Source: Candidatus Anammoxibacter sp. (GTDB taxonomy: Bacteria; Planctomycetota; Brocadiia; Brocadiales; Anammoxibacteraceae). From it: a stretch of DNA of 64,000 nt. Below the pieces are notes generated by a model. It was given only the letters and a program-made list of their open reading frames with translations. It made no database searches and was not told where the DNA came from. The stretch's first letter is position 1. Every line of letters starts with the position of its first letter. Where the stretch lies: the NCBI GenBank assembly GCA_021777055.1, contig JAIQZO010000044.1:124001-188000 (forward strand). Direction: 5' to 3'. A program made the translations under genes and the position numbers. Shown here piece after piece: positions 55,290 to 63,183 of this stretch.

Positions 55290-56349
55290 TACGCATTTAT
55301 ATACTTACATATACTTAACGGAAAAGAAATGGGCATTTTTTTTATTTGCTCCTTTTGAGTACTCTTTGCTTTTAAAATCATAATCATACTCTTAATCTTA
55401 AGATTAATCAGTACACTGCGATTATGATTATGAGTACGAGTAAGGCTATGGATGTTTATTGCCCAAAGCCCACCAAGCATAACTATAAAATGAAAATTTC
55501 TATACTATTAAATTAGCTCCTTCAGTGTACTCTTTGCCATAGACTAACTTTAAGTACTTTTCTGCTGCTGGTTCAAGTCTCCGACTTGAACTAATCTGAC
55601 ATTAACAATACTCTGTATGGTTTTGCTTATTAGGCACAAAAAATTGCCTCTATAAACATAAATCTCTTTTACTCGCAACAAAGTTGCGTTAAAGTCCGAT
55701 CTGGAGATTTGAAGCAACGGTCCCTTCACCCTGAGTTTTGTTATGGTACATCTATAACCTGAGTCAAAACGAAACTTCCCACACCACACAACCACATCAT
55801 AACTCACAATTTCACAACGGCTTACCGGAGCACAAACTCTTAACAACTGCTTACATCTAAACAAGTTAAGTTTAACCAAGAAGATGCATAAATGAAACGT
55901 TATTGTATTTTGCACAATAATGTTCCATTTATACACATATACTTTACCCAATTCCACCCCATGAACAATACGGCATACAAATAAACAGAATGATAGGTGT
56001 CAGATTCTTGACTGTTTAACTAATATCTTACACCTTCTTAATCCTTAACAAACATAAGCTTCACACACATAACACCATGCCGTATATAATGTTACAGAAA
56101 CACATGCATAAAAAAACAATCTTTCAGAACGCCACCAAAACATGATTGGCATGGAATGTGCGGTAATATTTATTGGAAATTGGATAAGAAACGATCCCTT
56201 TCTGATATAATACTCAAATTGAGTATAAATATTTAATTTCTGCCCCGAATGAATTATACTTATCAAGGGCATAAATATCAAAATACTGTATTTTTTTAAT
56301 TATTGGTATAACAAAATCATTGTTATACCACATTTTCCGCGAGGTTTTA
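55290..56349. other. intergenic with repeats
   Basis: 55376-55444 is an imperfect palindrome (AATCATAATCATACTCTTAA against TTATGATTATGAGTACGAG). The AAAATGAAAATTTCTATAC motif is at 55485. The family B copy follows at 55536. 55720-56340 shows nothing I can name. Confidence 0.5.
55536..55716 (+). repeat. family B repeat, copy 4
   Basis: GGTTCAAGTCTCCGACTTGA, CTAATCTGACATTAACAAT, CTGTATGGTTTTGC and TCGCAACAAAGTTGCGTTAA as in copies 1 and 2. The right-hand hairpin (GATCTGGAGATTTGAAGC) is degraded. Confidence 0.8.
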
Positions 56350-56736
56350 ATGAAAGGCTGGTCATTTTTTTTCTTGTTTTCCTGTACTCTAGTTTTTCTT
56401 CCAGTATCAACCCATGCAGCAAGGTTATCTAATTACAAAGGCTGGGAAAAAGTGGAAGTTTTAGCCACTGCGTATTGCCCATGTAGCAAATGCTGTGGAA
56501 AACATGCAAACGGAGTTACAGCAATCGGGAATAATGCCTATACTAAAGGTGTTGCGGTAGATAGATCCATTATTCCTTTAAAATCAACGGTAAAGATCCC
56601 GGGATATGGGATTGTCACGGCAGATGATGTAGGTGGTGCAATCAAAAGAAACCGCATTGATGTCCGCTTTAACAGCCACAAAAAAGCTTTAAAATGGGGC
56701 AGACAAACCCTAGTCGTCTACTATAAAACACCGTAA
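56350..56736 (+). CDS. exported 3D (Asp-Asp-Asp) domain protein
   Basis: This 128-residue exported protein begins MKGWSFFFLFSCTLVFLPVS with a clear signal peptide (cleavage near THAA). The start at 56350 is supported by GCGAGG about 8 bases upstream. The mature part is a 3D domain, the double-psi-beta-barrel also found in MltA and YocH/YuiC-type wall proteins: VEVLATAYCPCSKCCGKHAN, GVAVDRSIIPLKSTVKIPGY with the first conserved Asp, TADDVGGAIKRNRIDVRF with the other two Asp, then ALKWGRQTLVVYY. Four cysteines in CPCSKCC are typical of one subgroup. It probably acts on or near peptidoglycan. Alone on its strand, with a perfect hairpin just downstream. Confidence 0.85.
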   Translation: MKGWSFFFLFSCTLVFLPVSTHAARLSNYKGWEKVEVLATAYCPCSKCCGKHANGVTAIGNNAYTKGVAVDRSIIPLKSTVKIPGYGIVTADDVGGAIKRNRIDVRFNSHKKALKWGRQTLVVYYKTP

Positions 56737-56758
56737 CAAACATGGGACAGGTCCAAAA

Positions 56759-56795
56759 TTAGGAGGTATGTAATAATAACTTACATACCTCCTAA
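56759..56795. repeat. 15-bp perfect hairpin; minimal family D palindrome
   Basis: TTAGGAGGTATGTAA, a 7-base loop, then its exact complement, 22 bases past the 3D-domain gene stop. It may act as a terminator, but no T-run follows. The arms resemble the ends of family D elements (GGAGCATGTAATAA), so it looks like two D ends joined with no core. Confidence 0.75.
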
Positions 56796-56954
56796 CGAAA
56801 GACAAAAGAAGAAATATCTAATCTCTTCACGTTTGAAACATCACCATCAACATACCCGATTTACTCTCATTTGTACCATTACATAATAGGAGTTAAAAAA
56901 TTGAAACATTTTACTCTGCAAAATGCTAACCGGATATTGCTGATTTAAGTTCGT

Positions 56955-58124
56955 TTATATCCAAAGACCCGGAATTATTTTGCCGCATTTGCAGAGCCCA
57001 AGTTCTAGATTATTCTTGTGGATGTGATACCCTTCTCTATTGATAATGGTTTTTTTGCAATGGGGACAGATAGTGTCCTCCGCATTATGACCTGGGATAT
57101 TTCCCACGTAAACAAATTGAAGCCCTGCGTTAATTGCTGTTTCCCTTGCCTTTACCAGAGTCTCCACCGGAGTGGGAAAAAGCATTTTTAGTTTATAATC
57201 AGGATGAAACCGGGAAAGATGAAGTGGAGTATATTCCCCCAACTCTTTTACTATCCACTCGCACATCCTTTTTATATCATCAAGATCGTCTGAAAGCGTT
57301 GGGACCATAAGCCTTGTTATCTCAATCCAAACGCCTTCATCTCTCATAATCTTCAAACAATTCAAGACAGGAGCGAGCGTTGCCTTGCTAACCTTTTTGT
57401 AAAAACTGTTTTCAAAACTCTTAAGGTCCACGTTAGCAGCATCAATAACTTTACAAAGCCTTTGAAGAGGCTCTTTATTTATATATCCGGCAGTCACAAG
57501 CACGTTTTTGATACCACGCTCTTTTGCAATCATTGCCGAATCAATGACATATTCATAATAGATAATCGGGTCTGAGTATGTATACGCAATTGACGGAATC
57601 TTTCTCGCACTTGTAGCGACTACCAGTTCCTCAGGTGGCAGATCATAGTTTTTCGTATCCCTTGGACGGGACTGGGATATCTCCCAATTCTGGCAGTTCA
57701 GGCAACGAAGGTTGCACCCTGCCGTTGCAATTGAGAGTATGGGGGTGGAAGGAAGATAGTGAAACAGAGGTTTCTTTTCTACCGGATCAATGTGTACAGC
57801 ACACGGATTTCCATACGCAACCGTATAGAGCTTCTTCTGTTTTACCACTCTCGTCCTGCAAAACCCCCTGTCATTTTCCCTTAGAATGCATTCATGAGGA
57901 CAAAGATTACACTTTATCATTTTCTTATAATGCTCATAGTGATCAGCCTCCTTTGACCATTTATCCAAAGTCTCCGGAGCATCGTTATAAAAGCCGCTCT
58001 GAACACCATAATCCGGATCACTAATAACAAAATCATTAAATGTTTTTATACCAAGGGCAATCCCACATCCTCCCACAACGCATCTTTTAATAAATTTTCT
58101 ACGTTTATAAGATTTACTACTCAT
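56955..58124 (-). CDS. amrS: AmrS-type radical SAM protein
   Basis: This 389-residue protein is of the AmmeMemoRadiSam-system radical SAM family. The N-terminus SSKSYKRRKFIKRCVVGGCG looks like a twin-arginine or lipoprotein-type export signal (RRKFIK then a hydrophobic stretch). KCNLCPHECILRENDRGFCR (about 71-90) is a Cys-rich leader. The iron-sulfur/SAM motif is ATAGCNLRCLNCQNWEISQS (Cys137, 141, 144). PSIAYTYSDPIIYYEYVID and NVDLKSFENSFYKKV continue the barrel, and CPHCKKTIIN and CKCGKIIPG close it. The start at 58124 has GGAGG 9 bases before it and overlaps the end of the upstream gene by 8 bases, so the two are coupled. Its substrate is not known to me. Confidence 0.85.
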   Translation of the reverse strand: MSSKSYKRRKFIKRCVVGGCGIALGIKTFNDFVISDPDYGVQSGFYNDAPETLDKWSKEADHYEHYKKMIKCNLCPHECILRENDRGFCRTRVVKQKKLYTVAYGNPCAVHIDPVEKKPLFHYLPSTPILSIATAGCNLRCLNCQNWEISQSRPRDTKNYDLPPEELVVATSARKIPSIAYTYSDPIIYYEYVIDSAMIAKERGIKNVLVTAGYINKEPLQRLCKVIDAANVDLKSFENSFYKKVSKATLAPVLNCLKIMRDEGVWIEITRLMVPTLSDDLDDIKRMCEWIVKELGEYTPLHLSRFHPDYKLKMLFPTPVETLVKARETAINAGLQFVYVGNIPGHNAEDTICPHCKKTIINREGYHIHKNNLELGLCKCGKIIPGLWI

Positions 58125-61041
58125 AAATGCGGTCCTCCTTCTTATCACTAAACCAGTACATTTCAATCTTTGATCTCAATCTTGAAACTACGTTAACAGG
58201 GCAAAAAACGTTACAAAAACTTCTCCTGATAACAATAGATGCCCATAAAATAATAAAGGCAGCAATTATTACACTTACACTTGTAGTATAGTTATTTTTA
58301 AAGAAAAATGTATGCCAATCTTCACCTTTTGATGTTACTGAATTAAAATCTATTTCTGTCTTAAAATAGAAGAAACCAATTGCAATAAACATAGAATAAG
58401 AGATTAATGGTACTATCTTTGATGTTATCCCCTTCTTGGTCTTAAATGTTGCAGAATGACACTCTTGCAAAGTACCTAGAGGGCAAAAACTATAACACCA
58501 GCTATTCCTTCTAATATTCATAAGAAGGGCCGCAGGGACAAGATAAGGACGAATTACACCAAAAACACATTTTCTGGGACAAACATGACAAAAAACATAA
58601 GGAACTTTAAAGTAGCACCGGAAGATCGGAAAGAAAGCGATAAAAGAGAATATAAAGAAATTAAATATGGTAAAAGGACGAATACCTGCTAATCGAAATA
58701 TATCCCTTGAAAACTTCTCCCATTTTACAGGTACTATCTTATAATCCATTGCAAGAAAGAGACCTAAACCCAGCAATATTAATACCAGATAAAGGTAGAG
58801 TTGCGACAAGGAGAGGCCATAAAGTAAAATCCCCGTATCTTCAAAATAGATCATACCGCCAAGAGAGACAAAAACAAATGAGAGAACAACAAATAAGAAT
58901 AACTGCGAAAATCGTTCATAAATCTTAAAATGTCTACAAGACCAGTCTTTTAAAACAACAAGGGAGAGAGAAAATAGTTTAATAAAACCGAGAATGAAAC
59001 AACTCTCTCTCATACCCACCAATGGTATAACAAATGCACCAATGACAAATGCACCTATAGAAGAGCCTAGAAAATCAAAGACAAAGAGATATGCTGAAAC
59101 ATTCCTCGCCTCTTCCTGCTTAAAAAAATTTGAAACGAAAACAAACTCCGCCCCAAGAATAAATCCAACAGACAAATTAAATATAGCAAATATTAGAGGT
59201 GGAATATTAGTTGACAGAAAAAAAACGGGTAAAATGAGACACAACACCACAAGCATTGACTCAAGAATAACAAAATGTCTCTTTTTGTTAACAGGAAATC
59301 TTGAAAAGAATATAGCGCCAATAAGAGTACCGATAAAGAGAGCCGTTATAAGTACGCTTAAATAGTTATAAAGATAACCATGGCTGATTTGAAACGTTAC
59401 TAAAAGAATAATCTGCAGGCCCATACCTGAAAATCCACTAGAGTATACTGAACTTGTAAGAGCATACTCACCCATGCCTTTAAACAATATAATCGATACA
59501 AAAAAGGCAAAGACAATAAACATGATGGGAAAGAGAAATCCCTTGCCAAATCTTTCAAACCAATACTGCAGATGAATAAAGTAGGTTGAAGGTCTAAAGT
59601 CATAATTAATAGAAGCATCTTTCTTTGCCATATCTTTAACCGATGCCATTCTGTCTTCAGTTAAGATACCTTTTAGATATTTCTCATTGGTATACCTTGT
59701 ATCAATATTTTTTTGCTCTATTAAATAAGAGATATCTTCAATAAGTGGTATATTTGAAGCAATAAAGTAGTTTTTACCTCCAGGCACTATCATTGTCTCA
59801 GGAAATACAGATTTCAAGGTCTTATATACCGAAGAGGTCAAAAGGGAAAGCCTTTCACCGGAATAGTTAGCAGAGCTTGGAAGGGAAAAGGAGAAAACAC
59901 CACCATTTCTCAGTGCGCCTTTAACATCTTCAAAAAATTCATATGTATAATATCGGTTTAGATTAGCAGTTGCCGGAGGTGGAAGATTTATCAAGATAGC
60001 ATCATACTCGTGCTCTTTTAGGCGGATAAATACCCCGGGGTCATCAATTATCAAAGATACTTTTTCTTCCCCTCTAAAGGTAAAGAACTTTTTATAAAGC
60101 GCCGTTAACCATGGATTTTTCTCTACATAATCAACCTTATCAATACTTTTATATTTCAATGACTCTTCAATTACACCTTGAAACGCCCCACCCACAAGAA
60201 GAAGCGTCTTAAGATTTTTGACTTGTGAAAGGCCGTAATGAACACCTTCTTCTTTTGATATTGTCTCCTGATCAGAGGAGAATGGTTTACCGTTTTCAAA
60301 GAAATTTATCTGACCATCTTTTTTTGTTACGGTTAGCTTTCCATAGGGGTTTGATTCGTGATACAGGATCTCATGCCCACTAAATGCGATCCCTAAGAAC
60401 CATTTTTCTATGTCAAACTGTAAAAATGTAATTAAAGCCACAATAGAAATGAAAACCGCAATAGCTTTTTTTGTCCCTTTTAAAGATACCCCCATGAGAA
60501 CAAGGTTCAGCATGCAAAGAAAGAATAACGTTTCAACAGAAGAGAAAAAATAGACAAAAAGAAAGCTAAAAACAATACCGCCAATGATATCACCCACGAC
60601 ATCCCATAAATAAACCCTTCCGGTCTTCTCCCCTCCTTTAAAATCGATAAAGCCTTCGGAAAACAAATTTAGCAAAAGTCCCGATAAGAGACAAAATGGC
60701 AACAAAAAGAGAAGAGAAAAGAGAAATATATGGAGAGGACCTATCTCTGCCCCGGAAACAAAAAATATCCCTGATGTTCTAATCATCACAAACTGGATAC
60801 TTGGAAATACGGCAAGGAGAAGGAATGACAAACTAAAGAACCATCTACATCTTGATAACCGCCCAAAGAACCGGCCTAAAAAAGCACCAATCCCTGTTAG
60901 AATTGTCCAACTACCTAGAATCACCCCTAATATAAGCTCATTCTGTGAGAAAAGGGTAAGAAACTCCCTCATCATCACAAACTGAGTTATTGCAGCCGTG
61001 ATTCCAAGGGAAATTACAAATATTACCGGCCGATTGTTCAT
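58117..61041 (-). CDS. fused spermidine-synthase-like and NapH-like 4Fe-4S membrane protein
   Basis: This 974-residue membrane protein joins two modules. Residues 1-210 have about six membrane segments (FVISLGITAAITQFVMMREF, LLPFCLLSGLLLNLFSEGF). Residues 225-470 form a Rossmann domain like spermidine synthases that lack polyamine specificity (KLTVTKKDGQINFFENGKPF, TLLLVGGAFQGVIEESLKY, YDAILINLPPPATANLNRYY). Residues 490-760 have more membrane helices. Residues 780-960 hold the NapH/polyferredoxin-like part with CHVCPRKCVFG, CYSFCPLGTLQECHS and FCNVFCPVNVVSRLRSK, expected to bind iron-sulfur clusters. SAM-dependent aminopropyl or methyl transfer linked to electron flow is conceivable but speculative. 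It overlaps AmrS downstream by 8 bases. Confidence 0.8.
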   Translation of the reverse strand: MNNRPVIFVISLGITAAITQFVMMREFLTLFSQNELILGVILGSWTILTGIGAFLGRFFGRLSRCRWFFSLSFLLLAVFPSIQFVMIRTSGIFFVSGAEIGPLHIFLFSLLFLLPFCLLSGLLLNLFSEGFIDFKGGEKTGRVYLWDVVGDIIGGIVFSFLFVYFFSSVETLFFLCMLNLVLMGVSLKGTKKAIAVFISIVALITFLQFDIEKWFLGIAFSGHEILYHESNPYGKLTVTKKDGQINFFENGKPFSSDQETISKEEGVHYGLSQVKNLKTLLLVGGAFQGVIEESLKYKSIDKVDYVEKNPWLTALYKKFFTFRGEEKVSLIIDDPGVFIRLKEHEYDAILINLPPPATANLNRYYTYEFFEDVKGALRNGGVFSFSLPSSANYSGERLSLLTSSVYKTLKSVFPETMIVPGGKNYFIASNIPLIEDISYLIEQKNIDTRYTNEKYLKGILTEDRMASVKDMAKKDASINYDFRPSTYFIHLQYWFERFGKGFLFPIMFIVFAFFVSIILFKGMGEYALTSSVYSSGFSGMGLQIILLVTFQISHGYLYNYLSVLITALFIGTLIGAIFFSRFPVNKKRHFVILESMLVVLCLILPVFFLSTNIPPLIFAIFNLSVGFILGAEFVFVSNFFKQEEARNVSAYLFVFDFLGSSIGAFVIGAFVIPLVGMRESCFILGFIKLFSLSLVVLKDWSCRHFKIYERFSQLFLFVVLSFVFVSLGGMIYFEDTGILLYGLSLSQLYLYLVLILLGLGLFLAMDYKIVPVKWEKFSRDIFRLAGIRPFTIFNFFIFSFIAFFPIFRCYFKVPYVFCHVCPRKCVFGVIRPYLVPAALLMNIRRNSWCYSFCPLGTLQECHSATFKTKKGITSKIVPLISYSMFIAIGFFYFKTEIDFNSVTSKGEDWHTFFFKNNYTTSVSVIIAAFIILWASIVIRRSFCNVFCPVNVVSRLRSKIEMYWFSDKKEDRIYE

Positions 61042-61177
61042 AAAAACTTTACTAATTGGTTTTAACGGTTATCTTTTTTATAATATCTGTAAGGGTTCAA
61101 GATCTTGAACCCCTACAAAATAGGCGATTTACTAGTTTCGTGTAAACTGTTACTCTGTTTTTAGAAAGGCGATAAAC

Positions 61178-61735
61178 ATGAATGATATTAATATTTTTCA
61201 GGATGAATTTGGTGCTCCTATTCCTGGTGCTCGTGAAAAAATCAGGAATGATGTTGGGCCGTGGGCCAAAGAATTTATTCGCAAATCTCCATTCCTAGTT
61301 TTTGCATCCAGCAACGAAAGCGGTCAATGCGATGCTTCCCCTAGGGGTGGAAAGCCAGGGTTTGTTAAAATTGTTGATGATAAACATTTGATTCTTCCTG
61401 ATATTGAAGGAAACAAACTATTCCAAACATATAAGAATATCTACAGCAACAACAATGTTGGACTCATCTTTTTCATCCCCGGAATTGAAATCACTGCTCG
61501 CGTAAACGGTACAGCAGAGAGGTTAACCCAAGAACAGATAGAGGAGAGAGGCATAAAGCTAGATGTATTTGACCCTGATGATGAAGCAAGAATTATACAA
61601 GGGCTTTATATTACCGTTAACGAATCATATGTTCATTGCCCAAGGGCACTACTGTTTTCAAGGATCTGGGACACAGATCAAATCAACAATAACAGAGAAA
61701 CACCACCAATAGGTAAATGGAAACCAGGAACTTGA
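61178..61735 (+). CDS. PPOX-type FMN-dependent flavoprotein
   Basis: This 185-residue protein is of the MSMEG_1061-like pyridoxamine-5-prime-phosphate-oxidase-fold family. It begins MNDINIFQDEFGAPIPGARE, and the conserved blocks are FIRKSPFLVFASSNESGQCD with ASPRGGKPGFVKIVDD (about 33-70), LILPDIEGNKLFQTYKNIYS, NNNVGLIFFIPGIEITARVN and VNESYVHCPRALLFSRIWDT. The family pattern S.R-G-x-PGF for flavin binding is present. Substrate unknown; members probably act as reductases or detoxifying enzymes. GAAAGG precedes the ATG. It is divergent from the AmrS-fusion pair (about 135 bases between the starts), so a shared control region is possible. Confidence 0.85.
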   Translation: MNDINIFQDEFGAPIPGAREKIRNDVGPWAKEFIRKSPFLVFASSNESGQCDASPRGGKPGFVKIVDDKHLILPDIEGNKLFQTYKNIYSNNNVGLIFFIPGIEITARVNGTAERLTQEQIEERGIKLDVFDPDDEARIIQGLYITVNESYVHCPRALLFSRIWDTDQINNNRETPPIGKWKPGT

Positions 61736-62039
61736 TCTAAACATTTTTTGCAAGATTAGGATTTGTCAGATAATTACCTTTACATTTCTGTTTCTATGTT
61801 TAGATAATCTTTGTTCAATCTTCCATTGCAAAATCATCAACCTATCTAAGGTTACCCTTTCAATTTTGTGCAATTAGCTGGAACAAATCAAAACTAACTT
61901 TGTTCGCATAAATATAAAAGTAATTATCTGACAATCTTTTAATATAGCAAAAAAAGAGACAACATAACTTCTTTTCCGAGACGGGGCATGTTTTATTCTT
62001 TTCCAAAAGAATAAAACATGCAGGAAAAAAAATTTACAA

Positions 62040-62285
62040 CTAATGATGGTGATGACCGGCACCGCCTTCCAATGGTCCACCAATCTTCTCAAGCGCTTCT
62101 GAAAGTGATTTACCGCCGTTTTCCATATCGCTAATCGCCTTCTTCAGCAATTGAGCAACATCCTCTTCCGCTTCTGTTCTTGCTTCGTTTTCCCACTTCC
62201 CAAACTCTGCAATATGATTGTTATTGTGTTCAATCCAATGAGGTAACAATACTCGAAGTTTTTTTAATGTGTTCAGTTCTGACAT
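62040..62285 (-). CDS. small His-tailed protein downstream of cooT
   Basis: This 81-residue protein begins MSELNTLKKLRVLLPHWIEH with GGAGGAG 5 bases upstream. It is helical: NNNHIAEFGKWENEARTEAE, VAQLLKKAISDMENGGKSLS, EALEKIGGP, and ends in GAGHHHH. LRVLLPHWIEHNxxHxxEF and the ALEKLGGP ending match a small conserved family that I recall beside cooT-like genes (DUF8180-type). The natural His4 tail, the HW and HNNNH histidines and the cooT neighbour 24 bases upstream suggest metal binding, most likely nickel. That function is inference. Confidence 0.72.
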   Translation of the reverse strand: MSELNTLKKLRVLLPHWIEHNNNHIAEFGKWENEARTEAEEDVAQLLKKAISDMENGGKSLSEALEKIGGPLEGGAGHHHH

Positions 62286-62309
62286 AATCTCCTCCGTTAT
62301 TAATCCTTA

Positions 62310-62513
62310 CTATTTACAAAATTGCTTTACTTCCAGTATTGTAGTACCGGCGGTGAAATCAATTGTTTTTACTACCGCTCCGGGAATAAGTTTAGGTTCA
62401 TCAAAAAATGTACTAATTATTATCCCATCATTAACAACTTCAAGCTGTGTAACGTTTTCCATCACCAACTCCTGTTGTCCTTCCTTATCTAACATTACAT
62501 TCATCTGGCACAT
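62310..62513 (-). CDS. cooT: CooT-like nickel-binding protein
   Basis: This 67-residue protein matches the CooT family along its whole length: MCQMNVMLDKEGQQELVMEN, VTQLEVVNDGIIISTFFDE, LIPGAVVKTIDFTAGTTILE. CooT family proteins start MCxxxVY and carry the conserved cysteine at position 2; in Rhodospirillum CooT binds nickel for carbon monoxide dehydrogenase maturation. GGAG lies 8 bases before the ATG. It is the first gene of a two-gene unit with the His-tailed protein. An inverted repeat 38-86 bases upstream is a plausible operator. No carbon monoxide dehydrogenase or other nickel enzyme gene is in the window. Confidence 0.82.
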   Translation of the reverse strand: MCQMNVMLDKEGQQELVMENVTQLEVVNDGIIISTFFDEPKLIPGAVVKTIDFTAGTTILEVKQFCK

Positions 62514-62550
62514 TGCATTTCTCCATAATTTAAAATGTAAAATATTTGCC

Positions 62551-62599
62551 TATACCCAATGAGGATATAAATTCGACATTTATCTACCCATTGGGTATA
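62551..62599. promoter_or_regulatory. inverted repeat upstream of cooT (possible metal-regulator operator)
   Basis: TATACCCAATG at 62551-62561 and its exact complement CATTGGGTATA at 62589-62599, spaced by 27 bases and centred about 60 bases upstream of cooT. Two exact 11-base half-sites on one face spacing of about 38 bases suit a dimeric or tetrameric regulator such as a NikR-type protein. Regulator identity is a guess. Confidence 0.5.
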
Positions 62600-62799
62600 T
62601 ATCTATAATAACAAATTTTCCAAAAGTCTAAAACTTTAAATAATCTCATCAAAATATTTTAGATTCAATCGCACCGTTTTGTAAAAACATTGAAATGTAT
62701 ACGTATGGATGTACAATAAAATAGTAAAGAAATTTACAAAACAAAATATACAGTTACACAACAAAAATCTTTATTAGAAGTTAGATATTTCAATCCATT

Positions 62800-63180
62800 T
62801 ATAGTATTACCCTGTAAAAACTTGTTTTTATAGAAAGATATTTTTACCGTGCATTATTAAGTTATTTGTAACGGTATAGTTACTGGATACTTGATGCTAG
62901 ATGCTTGATAATTTATTCCGCCACTTTAGAGTGTTATATCTTAAATCGAGTTTGCCTCTTTTTCATGTGGCATCTTGACAAAGAAACTAGAAATCTAACT
63001 ATTATCCAGCATCTAGAGCTTAATTGCATTAGTTGCCGATAATATTTTTGTGCCAGAATGCCCGTGCTTTCGGTAATTCTTATGTTTTGTTTAATATCAT
63101 TTATTATAGCAAGTAAGCACTAGCATCTAGCATCTAGCATCTAGCATCTAGTCTTCTGGTTGCTGCTTTGCCGTTTTATG
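62800..63180 (+). repeat. family A repeat, copy 7, with a 7-bp tandem run
   Basis: It begins TATAGTATTACCCTGTAAAA and ends GGTTGCTGCTTTGCCGTTTT plus ATG. It matches copies 3 and 4 (TACTGGATACTTGATGCTAG, GAGTTTGCCTCTTTTTCATG) but is longer by about 110 bases, partly because CTAGCAT is repeated about four times at 63121-63152. The final ATG of the element is in frame with the next gene, four bases before its likely start. Confidence 0.85.
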
Positions 63181-63183
63181 TTA

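Noticed and set aside
55550-55957. 135-residue minus-strand reading
   Set aside because: It overlaps the family B repeat and has no binding site or recognisable domain.
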